Source: Hydrogenophaga sp. NFH-34
GTDB taxonomy: Bacteria > Pseudomonadota > Gammaproteobacteria > Burkholderiales > Burkholderiaceae_C
Assembly: GCF_021401345.1 (NCBI RefSeq)
Contig: NZ_JACBGE010000022.1
Span: 1 to 64,000, forward strand
Length of the DNA stretch: 64,000 nt
Direction of reading: 5' to 3'
The notes under the pieces were generated by a model. It had not been told where the DNA came from. It was given only the letters and a program-made list of their open reading frames with translations, and ran no database searches. How positions within the stretch are numbered: the first letter of the stretch is position 1; every line of letters starts with the position of its first letter. Positions 4,522-13,345 of the stretch are shown one piece after another. The position numbers and the translations under genes were made by a program.

Positions 4522-6033
4522 TCAGTCTTCGACGAAGGCTTCTTCGCGCTTCTTCTTGACCGACGGCAGCAGCACGATGGTCAGCAGGATGGCCGCAACC
4601 ACCAGCAGGCCGGCCGAGATCGGGCGCGTGACGAAGACGGACCAGTCACCGCGGGAAATCAGCAGCGCACGGCGGAGGTATTCCTCCATCATGGGCCCCA
4701 GGATCAGTCCGAGCAGCAAGGGCGCCGGTTCACAACCCAGCTTGATGAAGCCGTAGCCGATGAGGCCGAACAGCGCCACGACCCAGATGTCGAAGCTGTT
4801 GTTGTTGGTGGAGTACACGCCGATGGCGCAGAACAGCACGATGGCCGGGAAGAGCCACTTGTAGGGCACGGTCAGCAGCTTGATCCAGATCCCGATCAGG
4901 GGCAGGTTCAGGATGATCAGCATGGCGTTACCAATCCACATCGAGGCGATCAGGCCCCAGAACAGTTCCGGGTTGCTGGTCATGACCTGCGGGCCCGGCT
5001 GGATGTTGTGGATCGTCATCGCACCCACCATCAGCGCCATCACGGCGTTGGGCGGAATGCCCAGCGTCAGCAGCGGGATGAAGGAGGTTTGCGCACCGGC
5101 GTTGTTGGCCGCCTCGGGCGCGGCCACGCCGCGGATGTTGCCTTGGCCAAAGGGCACTTCACCGGGCTTGAGCTTGGTCTTTTTCTCGATGGTGTAGGCC
5201 GCAAAAGCGGACAGCAAGGCACCACCGCCGGGCAGGATGCCAAGTGCGGAACCCAGCGCTGTGCCACGCAGCACGGCGGGGAACATGCGCTTGAGGTCGG
5301 TGGCGGTGGGCATGATGCCCTTGACCTTGTCGGTGAAGACCTCGCGGTTTTCGTCCGATTGCGAGAGGTTGCTGATGATTTCGCCGTAGCCGAAGATCCC
5401 CATGGCGATGGCGACGAAGCTGATGCCATCGGTCAGTTCGGGGATGTCGAAGCTGTAACGCGCGACGCCGGAGTTCACGTCGGTACCGACCAGACCCAGC
5501 AACAGGCCCAGCACGATCATGGCCAGCGCCTTGAGCAGCGAGCCGGAGGCCAGCACGACGGCACCGATCAGGCCCACGATCATGAGCGAGAAGTATTCGG
5601 CCGGGCCAAACTCCAGCGCCAGTTCGGTCAGCGGTGCGGCAAAAGCCGCCAGAATCAGCGTGCCGACGCAACCGGCAAAGAACGAGCCCATACCGGCAGC
5701 TGCCAGAGCGGGCCCCGCCCTGCCCTTGCGCGCCATCTGGTAGCCGTCGATCACGGTCACGACCGAAGACGACTCACCGGGCAGGTTGACCAGGATGGCG
5801 GTGGTCGAGCCACCGTACTGCGCGCCGTAATAGATACCGGCCAGCATGATCAGCGCTGCCACGGGCGGCAGGCCATAGGTGATGGGCAGCAGCATGGCGA
5901 TGGTCGCCAGCGGGCCCAGACCGGGCAGCACCCCCACCAGCGTGCCGAAGAGGCAGCCGATGAGTGCATACATCAGGTTCTGGAAAGTGAAGGCGACGCC
6001 GAAGCCGAGCGCCAGGTTGTTAAGCAGATCCAT
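4522..6033 (-). CDS. tctA: tripartite tricarboxylate transporter, large permease subunit TctA
   Basis: TctA is the large inner-membrane subunit of a secondary transporter that takes up citrate-like carboxylates delivered by a periplasmic TctC protein. The 503-residue length is normal and the chain is made of about ten to twelve hydrophobic segments. Conserved family features are GVLPGLGPLATIAMLLP at about residues 34-50, LVNLPGESSSVVTVIDGYQM at about 82-101, and the second half-repeat LGIPPNAVMALMVGAMT near 327. It follows tctB by 16 bp and ends at a clear terminator. No tctC is present next to the pair, so substrate specificity cannot be read from context. Confidence 0.93.
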   Translation of the reverse strand: MDLLNNLALGFGVAFTFQNLMYALIGCLFGTLVGVLPGLGPLATIAMLLPITYGLPPVAALIMLAGIYYGAQYGGSTTAILVNLPGESSSVVTVIDGYQMARKGRAGPALAAAGMGSFFAGCVGTLILAAFAAPLTELALEFGPAEYFSLMIVGLIGAVVLASGSLLKALAMIVLGLLLGLVGTDVNSGVARYSFDIPELTDGISFVAIAMGIFGYGEIISNLSQSDENREVFTDKVKGIMPTATDLKRMFPAVLRGTALGSALGILPGGGALLSAFAAYTIEKKTKLKPGEVPFGQGNIRGVAAPEAANNAGAQTSFIPLLTLGIPPNAVMALMVGAMTIHNIQPGPQVMTSNPELFWGLIASMWIGNAMLIILNLPLIGIWIKLLTVPYKWLFPAIVLFCAIGVYSTNNNSFDIWVVALFGLIGYGFIKLGCEPAPLLLGLILGPMMEEYLRRALLISRGDWSVFVTRPISAGLLVVAAILLTIVLLPSVKKKREEAFVED

Positions 6034-6049
6034 GGTGGCGTTCTCCGGC

Positions 6050-6538
6050 TCAGTTCGTCAGGAATGCAGGCCAGACCGGGAACTGCAGATTCAACAGGTA
6101 CACGAAGCCGACGTAGCTGCCGGCGGCCAGGATGGCGGCCAGGATCATCGACTCTTTGAAGCTGAAACCCTCGCGGGCCATGCTGGAGATGATGACCAGG
6201 GCAAACAGCGCCACGATCAGGCCGAAAGCCGGCAGGCCGATGGAGGGCAGGCCCACCAGCAGCGCACCGAACACCAGGTTGGCGCCCAGGATGCACACCA
6301 GCGGTCGCCAGGCAAAAGCACCGATCTTGTCGCCGCCCGGAGGGCCGGAGCGCAAAGAGCCCAGCACCACCAGCGCGCCCAGCGCCACGAGCAGAAGGCC
6401 GAGCATGAATGGGAAGTAGCCCGGGCCCATGCGGGCGGCCTGACCAATCTCATAGTCCACGGCGCCCCAGGCGAAACCGCCCCCGACGATCATGAACATG
6501 AGGCCTGAAAAAAAATCCTTCTGACTGGCCACGGCCAC
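6050..6538 (-). CDS. tctB: tripartite tricarboxylate transporter, small subunit TctB
   Basis: A 162-residue membrane protein with about four hydrophobic segments, typical of the poorly conserved TctB subunit that assembles with TctA. I take the GTG at 6538, which follows AGAGGAG at 8 bp; a second in-frame GTG two codons on is possible. It is first in the pair, where a periplasmic binding-protein gene (tctC) would usually come before it. Instead an ankyrin gene in the same direction ends 113 bp upstream. The permease may use one of the many unlinked TctC/Bug proteins typical of Burkholderiales. Confidence 0.88.
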   Translation of the reverse strand: MAVASQKDFFSGLMFMIVGGGFAWGAVDYEIGQAARMGPGYFPFMLGLLLVALGALVVLGSLRSGPPGGDKIGAFAWRPLVCILGANLVFGALLVGLPSIGLPAFGLIVALFALVIISSMAREGFSFKESMILAAILAAGSYVGFVYLLNLQFPVWPAFLTN

Positions 6539-6651
6539 GGCAAATCTCCTCTTGGAATAATGAACGGCGGGATTGTCCCCGCCAGAATCCCTGCCTTACA
6601 TGTGGGTTACACCTACACCCCTGTTTTTTGAGGCCACACCGGCGTCGGCTT

Positions 6652-7320
6652 TCACCAGCGTCCGGAGGGCTGGCGCGCGCGCAGCGCCTGCGTGATGCGT
6701 TCGATGGCGTCCGGGCGCGACGCCCGCTGGGCGAAATCGAGTGCGGTCAGGCCCTTTTCGTTGCGCAGCGAGGGGTCGGCCCCCTCCTCCAGCAACAAGT
6801 CCACCACGGACGAATGACCGTAAAAAGCCGCCATCATCAGCGGCGTGGTCCGGTTGGGGGACTCCGCGTCGATGTAGGCGTGGTGCTCCAGCAGCAGGGC
6901 CACCACCTCGCGGGCACCGGCCTCTTTGTAGGTGGCGGCGTAGTGCAGCGGCGTCCAGCCGGGCTTGTTCACCTCGGCCTTGCGCCCGATCATCTGGCGC
7001 ACCACGGGCAGATTGCCCTTGAGCGCTGCCAGCATCAGGGCGTTTTCGCCCTGGACATTGCGGATCTCCAGATCGACGGCATCGAGGCCGAGCAGGAAGC
7101 TGGTGACCTTGGCTGCGCCCTCGCGCAGGGCGATCATCAGCGCGCTGTTGCCCTGGGGGTCGCGGGTGTTGACGTCCAGCCCGCGCAGGACCAGCGTGAC
7201 CATGGCGGGCTCGTCGTCGCGTTTGGCCGCAGAAAAGAACTGCTCGAACGACCCCGACTGTGCCCAGGCAGTCGAAGAAAAAAAGAAAGCAATAACAAAG
7301 AACTTTTTGATGAAGTTCAT
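6652..7320 (-). CDS. periplasmic ankyrin-repeat protein
   Basis: Start ATG at 7320 gives a 222-residue protein with a signal peptide (MNFIKKFFVIAFFFSSTAWA), predicted to be exported. Four to five ankyrin repeats follow, recognisable by GNSALMIALREG, GENALMLAALKGN, GWTPLHYAATYKE, RTTPLMMAAFYGH and GLTALDFAQRA. Ankyrin repeats bind other proteins; the partner is unknown. It begins 13 bp after tatD and probably ends the mltG-tmk-holB-pilZ-tatD transcript, a position where related Burkholderiales also carry an ankyrin gene (from memory). Codon use matches the core genome. Confidence 0.85.
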   Translation of the reverse strand: MNFIKKFFVIAFFFSSTAWAQSGSFEQFFSAAKRDDEPAMVTLVLRGLDVNTRDPQGNSALMIALREGAAKVTSFLLGLDAVDLEIRNVQGENALMLAALKGNLPVVRQMIGRKAEVNKPGWTPLHYAATYKEAGAREVVALLLEHHAYIDAESPNRTTPLMMAAFYGHSSVVDLLLEEGADPSLRNEKGLTALDFAQRASRPDAIERITQALRARQPSGRW

Positions 7321-7333
7321 GTGATTTCTGAGT

Positions 7334-8164
7334 TCAGGTCGGCGATGCAGGCGCATTCACACGGTCAAACAGGCGGTCGAAATTGTGGCTGGTGGCTTCG
7401 GCGACGGCCTCGACCGGGAGGCTTTTGATCTCTGCGAGCAACTGGGCCACATAGGGCACCAGCGCCGGGGTATTGGTCTTGCCGCGAAACGGCACCGGCG
7501 CCAGGTAGGGGCTGTCGGTCTCGATCAGGGTCTGCTCCAGCGGCACAAAGCGCGCCACTTCGCGCAGGTCGGCGGCATTGCGGAAGGTCAGGATGCCCGA
7601 AAACGAGATCATGAATCCCAGGTCCAGCGCCGCGCGCGCCACCTCGGCCGTTTCGGTGAAGCAGTGGAACACCCCGCGCGCCAGCGGCTGCGTCCCGCCG
7701 GCGGTGGCGGCACCGGTCCAGCCGCCCTCCTCGCGCAGGATGGCCAGCGTGTCGTCCGACGCGCTGCGGGTGTGGATGACCAGCGGCAGGTCGGTGCGGC
7801 GCGCCGCCCGGATGTGGACGCGAAAGCGCTCACGCTGCCAGGCCATGTCGTCCACGCTGCGGCCGTTGAGGCGGTAGTAATCCAGCCCGGTTTCCCCGAT
7901 GCCGATCACGCGCGGGCGTGCTGCCAGCGTCAGCAGGGTGTCGAGTGACGGTTCCTGCACGCCTTCGTTGTCGGGGTGCACGCCCACCGTGGCCCAGAGG
8001 TTGTCGTGCGTGCGGGCCAGGTGGTGCACCGCCTCGAACTCTTCCAGCGTGGTGCAGATGCACAGCGCGCGGTCGACGCGGGCTTCGCGCATAGCGGCCA
8101 GGACCGCGGGCATCTGTGCTTGCAGTTCGGGAAACGTGAGGTGGCAGTGGGAGTCGGTGAACAT
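7334..8164 (-). CDS. tatD: TatD family metal-dependent deoxyribonuclease
   Basis: The start is the ATG at 8164 (MFTDSHCHL); the open frame extends 57 codons further but that part is not TatD-like. The 276-residue product has the TatD metal-site series: HCH near residue 6, GIGETGLDYY, HTRSASDDT, HCFTET and the closing ETDSPYLAP. TatD enzymes are TIM-barrel metal-dependent 3'-5' exonucleases linked to DNA repair and RNA/DNA turnover, despite the name. It lies 46 bp after pilZ and 13 bp before the ankyrin gene, in the standard betaproteobacterial holB-pilZ-tatD order. Confidence 0.93.
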   Translation of the reverse strand: MFTDSHCHLTFPELQAQMPAVLAAMREARVDRALCICTTLEEFEAVHHLARTHDNLWATVGVHPDNEGVQEPSLDTLLTLAARPRVIGIGETGLDYYRLNGRSVDDMAWQRERFRVHIRAARRTDLPLVIHTRSASDDTLAILREEGGWTGAATAGGTQPLARGVFHCFTETAEVARAALDLGFMISFSGILTFRNAADLREVARFVPLEQTLIETDSPYLAPVPFRGKTNTPALVPYVAQLLAEIKSLPVEAVAEATSHNFDRLFDRVNAPASPT

Positions 8165-8210
8165 GGCAATCACGGGCCTGCCAGGCAGGCGTGCTGCCGG
8201 ACGAACGGCG

Positions 8211-8579
8211 TCAGATGGTCTGGGTCGGTTTCTCCGAGGCCAGGTGCGACCCCAGGATTTCTTCGATCTTGAGCTTGAGCTGGCGCGACTTTTCGTCCGC
8301 CGGGAAGCGGATACCCACGCCTTGCGTGCGTCCACCCTGGGCCTTGGCGGGCGTGACCCATGCCACCTTGCCGGCCACGGGATAGCGCTGCGGGTCGTCC
8401 GGGAGGCTCAGGAGCACATAGACGTCATCGCCAAGCCGGTAGTCGCGCGACGAGGGGATGAAGATGCCCCCGTCGGTGAACAGGGGAATGTAGGCCGCAT
8501 AGAGCGCGGCCTTCTCCTTGATGGAGAGTTGGATCACGCTGGGCCGCGGCGTATTGGGTGCGCTGGGCATGGTGCTCAT
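8211..8579 (-). CDS. pilZ: PilZ-domain protein, type IV pilus biogenesis type
   Basis: The start is taken at the ATG at 8579 (MSTMPSAPNTPRPSVIQLSI), giving 122 residues. The body matches the small stand-alone PilZ needed for type IV pilus assembly: SIKEKAALYAAYIPLFTDGG followed by IPSSRDYRLGDDVYVLL and GVGIRFPADE. The arginine-rich RxxxR c-di-GMP motif of canonical PilZ domains is absent, as in pilus-type PilZ proteins that do not bind the nucleotide. It sits between holB (84 bp upstream) and tatD (46 bp downstream). The pilU gene near 61.3 kb shows that the host has type IV pili. Confidence 0.88.
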   Translation of the reverse strand: MSTMPSAPNTPRPSVIQLSIKEKAALYAAYIPLFTDGGIFIPSSRDYRLGDDVYVLLSLPDDPQRYPVAGKVAWVTPAKAQGGRTQGVGIRFPADEKSRQLKLKIEEILGSHLASEKPTQTI

Positions 8580-8663
8580 GAATCGCGAGTGTAGCGGCAA
8601 TCCGACACTCGCCGTCGCGCGCCCCGCCCCTTTTCGCGGCAATTTGCCCGCGGGTGTGGGATT

Positions 8664-9689
8664 TCACGCACCGCGTCGCGCGAAGACTTGCCGGGTGCGC
8701 GCCGCCCAGGCTTCCTGGGTCAGGCCGGCGTTGAACGGATGCTCCACCGTCCGGGCGGCGGCCCCCAGTTCCTTGGCCCAGGTCGCGAGCACGATCAGGC
8801 GCGGCGCTGGCGGCAACGACTCGGCGGCAAAAAAGCGCGGCCGGGCGCCGCCGGCCACGGCCATCAGGTCGTGACACAGCTTGTGCAGCGTGTTGAGCTG
8901 TTCGCTGGCCGGCCAGTCGGCCAGCGGCGTCCAGTCGCCCTGGGCCAATGCCTTGGGCAGCTTCTGCCATTGGGCGGCGGTGAGGCCGGCGCGGGCCAGT
9001 GCCCAGGCGTCTTCGGGCCGGCCGCCGGCGGCCTGCAGCCAGGTGGTGGCCGTTGCCGCGTCGGTTTTGAGCCCTTCGCGAATCGCCTGTTCGTGCAGCC
9101 AGGCCAGCGCTTCGGCCTCCGAGGGCCAGGCCAGGGCATGGGTCTGGCAGCGGCTGCGGATGGTGGGCAGCAGTTGGTGGGCCGCTTCGGTGGCCAGCAC
9201 GAAGCGCACCTCGCCTGTGGGCTCTTCCAGCGTCTTGAGCAGGGTGTTGGCCGACTCCACGTTCATGCGCTCGGCCGGATAGACCAGCACCACCTTGGTG
9301 GCCCCGCGCGAACGGGTCAGTTGGGTGAAGGCCACCGCAGCCCGGGCCGCTTCCACGCGGATCAGCTTGCTGGGCTTGCGTTTCTTGTCGTCGATGTCTT
9401 TCTGTGCGCCTTCGTCCAGCGGCCAGTCCAGCGCCAGACTCAGTGTCTCGGGCAACAGCGCGCACAGGTCGGCATGGGTACGCACCGCCACGGCATGGCA
9501 GCTCGCGCACTGCCCGCAGGCGCCTTGGGGGCCAGGCTGCTCGCACAGCCACGCGCTGGCCAGCGCCAGTGCCAGCGGGTACTGGCCCAGCCCGGACGGC
9601 CCGGCCAGCAGCAGCGCGTGCCCGCGCTGGGCCAGCAGTGCCGTCAGCTGGCGTTGCAGCCAGGGCGCGAGCGGCGCGGACTCGCTCAC
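8664..9689 (-). CDS. holB: DNA polymerase III delta-prime subunit
   Basis: The delta-prime subunit is the stator of the clamp loader that places the beta clamp on DNA. GTG at 9689 overlaps the tmk stop by four bases (GTGA) and begins [14 protein letters not shown]; the product has 341 residues. The P-loop region reads [16 protein letters not shown], with Gln in place of the Walker lysine, as expected for a subunit that does not hydrolyse ATP. The zinc-binding cluster CGQCASC plus a later Cys and the [20 protein letters not shown] segment with the SRC-like IRSRCQ are present. It is translationally coupled to tmk. Confidence 0.94.
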   Translation of the reverse strand: MSESAPLAPWLQRQLTALLAQRGHALLLAGPSGLGQYPLALALASAWLCEQPGPQGACGQCASCHAVAVRTHADLCALLPETLSLALDWPLDEGAQKDIDDKKRKPSKLIRVEAARAAVAFTQLTRSRGATKVVLVYPAERMNVESANTLLKTLEEPTGEVRFVLATEAAHQLLPTIRSRCQTHALAWPSEAEALAWLHEQAIREGLKTDAATATTWLQAAGGRPEDAWALARAGLTAAQWQKLPKALAQGDWTPLADWPASEQLNTLHKLCHDLMAVAGGARPRFFAAESLPPAPRLIVLATWAKELGAAARTVEHPFNAGLTQEAWAARTRQVFARRGA

Positions 9690-10345
9690 GCGCCGGCCTC
9701 CGGGGCGATCCAGCCGCGGGCTGCGCAGGTGCTGCGCACCGCCTGCCAGACGGCCGGCACGGGCTGGTCGGCCGCGATGCGGGCAAACCGGGCGGGTTCG
9801 GCGGCAGCGCGATCGGCATAGCCCTGGGCGACGCGGGCGAAGAATTCGGCAGGTTGCGATTCGAAGCGGTCCGGCACGCGGGCGCCGGCCAGGCGTTCGG
9901 CGGCCACGGCGGGCGGCAGGTCGAACCAGATCGTCAGGTGCGGCTGGCGCAGCCCATTCGGCGCGGTCGGGGAGCCCTGCACCCAGGTTTCGAGCTGGCG
10001 CAGCACGCCCAGGTCGAAACCGCGGCCACCGCCCTGGTAGGCGAAGGTGGCGTCGGTGAAGCGGTCGCACAGCACCACGGCCCCCCGTGCGAGCGCCGGC
10101 TCGATCACGGTCACCAGGTGGTCGCGCCGCGCCGCAAACACCAGCAGCGATTCGGTCAGCGGGTCCATGGCGTCGCCCAGCACCAGGGCGCGCAGCTTCT
10201 CCGCCAGGGGTGTGCCACCGGGTTCGCGGGTCAGCACCACTTCGCGGCCGGCGGCGCGGAAGGCGTCGGCCAGACCGGCGATGTGGGTGGACTTGCCGGC
10301 ACCGTCGATGCCTTCGAACGAGATGAACAGACCTTCGGAACTCAT
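9686..10345 (-). CDS. tmk: thymidylate kinase
   Basis: Converts dTMP to dTDP for DNA synthesis. From ATG at 10345 the 219-residue protein begins [20 protein letters not shown], containing the P-loop. It continues with [15 protein letters not shown] and the [17 protein letters not shown] loop, which carries the DR catalytic pair. The C-terminal half has the usual LID region with Arg-rich helices. It follows mltG by 46 bp and overlaps holB by four bases, the normal mltG-tmk-holB order of proteobacteria. Confidence 0.96.
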   Translation of the reverse strand: MSSEGLFISFEGIDGAGKSTHIAGLADAFRAAGREVVLTREPGGTPLAEKLRALVLGDAMDPLTESLLVFAARRDHLVTVIEPALARGAVVLCDRFTDATFAYQGGGRGFDLGVLRQLETWVQGSPTAPNGLRQPHLTIWFDLPPAVAAERLAGARVPDRFESQPAEFFARVAQGYADRAAAEPARFARIAADQPVPAVWQAVRSTCAARGWIAPEAGA

Positions 10346-10391
10346 GCGGGGCAAAAAAAAGCGGAAAAAGCGCAGGCGGTGGCGGGGCCGC

Positions 10392-11387
10392 TCAGCGGTT
10401 GAGGATGTAGCGGCGCACCGCCGCATTGTGCTCGTCGAGCGTACTGCTGAAGTGGCTGGAGCCATCGCCACGCGCCACGAAATACAGCGCCCGCGTGTCG
10501 GCCGGCTGCACGGCCGCGAGCAGTGCGGCCCAGCCGGGCATGGCAATCGGCGTCGGCGGCAGCCCGGCGCGCGTGTAGCTGTTGTAGGGCGTGTCGGTCT
10601 GCAGGTCGATCTTGCGCAGATTGCCGTCGAAACGCTCGCCCAGGCCGTAGATCACGGTGGGGTCGGTCTGCAGCCGCATGCCGATGCGCAGCCGGTTGGA
10701 GAACACGCCGGCCACGTGGGCACGGTCCGCTGCGGCGCCGGTTTCTTTTTCGACGATGCTGGCCAGGATCAGCGCTTCTTCGGGGGTCTTAAGCGGCGAG
10801 CCCGGGGCCCGTTGCGACCAGGCCTGCGCCAGCCGGGCGTCCATCACCTGCGCGGCCTGCCGCAGCACGGCCGATGCCGGCGCACGGCGCGCCACGCGGT
10901 AGGTGTCGGGGAAGAAACGCCCTTCGGGGTGCACCCCCGGCCGGCCGATGCGCTCCATGATCTGGGCCGGGCTCAGGCCGTCGAGATCGGGCGTCAGGTC
11001 GGGGACTCCGCGCAGGGCCGCCAGCACATCGCGGAAGGTCCAGCCCTCCACCAGGGTGACGCTGCGCAGGGCCTGCTCGCCCCGCACCAGCTTCTGCAAC
11101 AGACGTTCGGGCGTGATGCCGGCTTCCAGGTCGTAGCTGCCGGCCTTGAGCGCGCGGCTCTGTCCTGACAGGCGGAACCAGGCATACAGCACCGGCGCCG
11201 GCACGCCGACACCGGCATCGGCCAGGCGCTCGGCCACAGCGCGCGACGACGAACCGGCCGCGATGTCCACCGACAACGGCGCCGGCGTTTGCAGCGGCAG
11301 CGGGCGCAGCAGCCACCACTGGAAGGCCGCCCAGCCCAGCCCGGCGGCCAGCAGCACAAAGATCAGCAGGTTTCGCAGCGCACGCAT
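10392..11387 (-). CDS. mltG: endolytic peptidoglycan transglycosylase MltG
   Basis: MltG is an inner-membrane lytic transglycosylase that cuts nascent glycan strands and sets their length. The chosen start is ATG at 11387, giving 331 residues: a membrane anchor ([19 protein letters not shown], about 7-25), then the YceG domain. The catalytic glutamate lies in [13 protein letters not shown] at about residue 210. [20 protein letters not shown] and [18 protein letters not shown] are diagnostic. No strong ribosome site precedes this ATG, so a start a few codons upstream is possible. It heads the mltG-tmk-holB-pilZ-tatD cluster and is divergent from ygfZ. Confidence 0.94.
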   Translation of the reverse strand: MRALRNLLIFVLLAAGLGWAAFQWWLLRPLPLQTPAPLSVDIAAGSSSRAVAERLADAGVGVPAPVLYAWFRLSGQSRALKAGSYDLEAGITPERLLQKLVRGEQALRSVTLVEGWTFRDVLAALRGVPDLTPDLDGLSPAQIMERIGRPGVHPEGRFFPDTYRVARRAPASAVLRQAAQVMDARLAQAWSQRAPGSPLKTPEEALILASIVEKETGAAADRAHVAGVFSNRLRIGMRLQTDPTVIYGLGERFDGNLRKIDLQTDTPYNSYTRAGLPPTPIAMPGWAALLAAVQPADTRALYFVARGDGSSHFSSTLDEHNAAVRRYILNR

Positions 11388-11498
11388 GGACAGGAGGAAC
11401 AGGGAAAGCGTCGGGGTCTTGGGCCGAAGCGGCACGCTCGGAATGGCCCGGCATGATAATCGGTCGCCCCTGTTGCCAACCCCATCCGTGCCGCTGCC

Positions 11499-12425
11499 AT
11501 GACCACCGTGTCCGCCCTGTTCCCCGCTTCGTCCGCCACACCCTTGCCCCACTGGGGCGTGATCCGCGCGCAGGGCGAAGAAGCGGCCAAGTTCCTCCAC
11601 GGTCAGCTGACCCAGGATTTCGCCCTGCTGGGCGACACCCAGGCGCGGCTGGCGGCCTTCTGCTCGGCCAAGGGCCGCATGCAGGCCAGCTTTGTGGCGT
11701 TCAAACACGCGGCCGACGATCTGCTGCTGGTGCTGCCGCGCGACGTGCTGCCCGCCGTGCTCAAGCGCCTGCAGATGTTCGTGCTGCGCAGCAAAGTCCG
11801 GCTCAGCGATGCCAGTGCCGAATTCGGCGTCTGGGGCCTGACCGCCCCGACCGACGCTGCCCCCTGGGGTGCCGCGCCCTGGGCGCTCAGTGCCACCGAC
11901 GGTGGCCACGTGGTGAGCCTCTACCCCGCGCAGGGCCAGGCCCGGGCGCTGCGGGTGGCCCCGGCCGATGCCCCGGCGCCGGCCGCCGAGGCCCTGCCGC
12001 TGGACACCTGGCAATGGCTGGAGGTGATGGCAGGCATCGCCCCCGTGACGACACCCATCGTGGAAGCGTTCGTGCCCCAGATGCTCAACTACGAATCCGT
12101 CGACGGCGTGAACTTCAAAAAGGGCTGCTATCCCGGCCAGGAGGTCGTGGCGCGCAGCCAGTTCCGTGGCACGCTCAAGCGCCGCGCCTACCTGCTGCAG
12201 GCCGAGGCCCCCCTGACCGTGGGACAGGACGTGTTCCAGTCCGCCGACGCCGAGCAGCCCTGTGGCACCGTGGCCGCTACCGCCCCGAACCCGGCCGGCG
12301 GCTGGAACGCCATCGCCTCGCTGCGCACCGACGTCGCGGCCGCTGGCGACCTGCATGCGGGCGCGGCCGATGGCCAGGCTCTGAGCCTGTTGCCGCTGCC
12401 CTACCCGCTGCGCGACGACATCTGA
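11499..12425 (+). CDS. ygfZ: folate-binding protein YgfZ (iron-sulfur cluster/tRNA thiolation helper)
   Basis: The 308-residue protein has the family hallmark KGCYPGQEVVARS near residue 208, whose cysteine is essential in E. coli YgfZ. It also has an N-terminal GcvT-like fold (WGVIRAQGEEAAKFLHGQLT). YgfZ uses tetrahydrofolate and supports repair or assembly of certain Fe-S enzymes such as MiaB. A TGATAAT -10-like box at 11454-11460 in the 111-bp region shared with mltG gives a short leader of about 30 bases. The NRDE gene follows after 16 bp, so they probably share a transcript. Confidence 0.92.
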   Translation: MTTVSALFPASSATPLPHWGVIRAQGEEAAKFLHGQLTQDFALLGDTQARLAAFCSAKGRMQASFVAFKHAADDLLLVLPRDVLPAVLKRLQMFVLRSKVRLSDASAEFGVWGLTAPTDAAPWGAAPWALSATDGGHVVSLYPAQGQARALRVAPADAPAPAAEALPLDTWQWLEVMAGIAPVTTPIVEAFVPQMLNYESVDGVNFKKGCYPGQEVVARSQFRGTLKRRAYLLQAEAPLTVGQDVFQSADAEQPCGTVAATAPNPAGGWNAIASLRTDVAAAGDLHAGAADGQALSLLPLPYPLRDDI

Positions 12426-12441
12426 GGGCCCTGCTGCGCCC

Positions 12442-13302
12442 ATGTGCCTGATCGCCTTCGCCATCGGTGCCCACCCGGCCTGCCCGCTGCTGATCGCGGG
12501 CAACCGCGACGAATTCTTCGAGCGCCCCACCGCGCCGCTGCACCGCTGGACACCGCCCGGCAGCCCGGTGGCGGTGTGGGCCGGCCGCGATCTGCGCGAT
12601 GGCGGCACCTGGCTCGGTTTTGGCGAAAACGGCCGCGTGGCCATGCTCACCAACGTGCGCAGCGCCCAGCCAGGCAGCGGAGCGCGCAGCCGGGGCGAAC
12701 TGCCGCTGCGCTGGCTGGCAAGCCACGACGGCGTCGAGTCCCTGGCTGACGGCATCGACCCGGCAGCCTACGGCGGCTTCAACCTCGTGGTCGGCGATTT
12801 CCCTGCCGGCCGCTGGGCTTGGCTGTCCAACCGCGACCCGGCCGATCCGCACACCGAAGGCGCCGCCACCCAGTTGCAGTGGCGGACGCTCTCACCCGGC
12901 ATCTATGGGGTGTCCAACGCCGCGCTCGACACCCCCTGGCCCAAGACGGAACGGCTCAAGGCGGCCATGCGGCAGGCCCTGGACCAATGGGACAACCCGC
13001 CATCCGGTGACATGGCCGGCCAGCACCTCGCGCAGGCCCTGGCCGAAAACGCCGCCGTGCCCGACGCGCACCTGCCCCCGACCGGGGTGCCCCAGGACTG
13101 GGAGCGCGCCCTGTCCAGCCCGTTCGTGGACATGGCCGAGCGGGGTTACGGCACGCGCAGCAGCCTGCTGGCGCGGGTGACGGTCTCGCCCGGGACGGCC
13201 CAGCCTCTGCTGACCATGACCGAATGGCGCCACGAGCGACCGACGGCCGGGGCGCACCGATGGAGCGCAGCCCCGCCCGCCATCACACAGGTGACGTGGT
13301 GA
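12442..13302 (+). CDS. NRDE (TANGO2-like) family protein
   Basis: The N-terminal cysteine-first MCLIAFAIGAH and the family signature AGNRDEFFERPTAPLHRW at residues 22-39 identify an NRDE/TANGO2 protein. The 286-residue length is typical. Eukaryotic TANGO2 is linked to heme and lipid handling; the bacterial role is unsettled. The conserved GGTWLGF and TNVR segments are present at about 54-70. It lies 16 bp downstream of ygfZ and converges with the thioesterase fusion gene. Confidence 0.88.
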   Translation: MCLIAFAIGAHPACPLLIAGNRDEFFERPTAPLHRWTPPGSPVAVWAGRDLRDGGTWLGFGENGRVAMLTNVRSAQPGSGARSRGELPLRWLASHDGVESLADGIDPAAYGGFNLVVGDFPAGRWAWLSNRDPADPHTEGAATQLQWRTLSPGIYGVSNAALDTPWPKTERLKAAMRQALDQWDNPPSGDMAGQHLAQALAENAAVPDAHLPPTGVPQDWERALSSPFVDMAERGYGTRSSLLARVTVSPGTAQPLLTMTEWRHERPTAGAHRWSAAPPAITQVTW

Positions 13303-13345
13303 ACCGGCCCGCCGGCCGGCGCTGACCGGGGAGCCTGCCGCGGAT

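Noticed and set aside
4513..6159. 548-codon frame antisense to tctA
   Set aside because: Composition is Gln/Asp/His/Arg-rich without any domain, and the opposite strand is a clear TctA.
10392..12755. mltG read as a 787-residue protein
   Set aside because: The extra N-terminal 456 residues run antisense through ygfZ and are not protein-like; the membrane anchor and YceG domain start at 11387.
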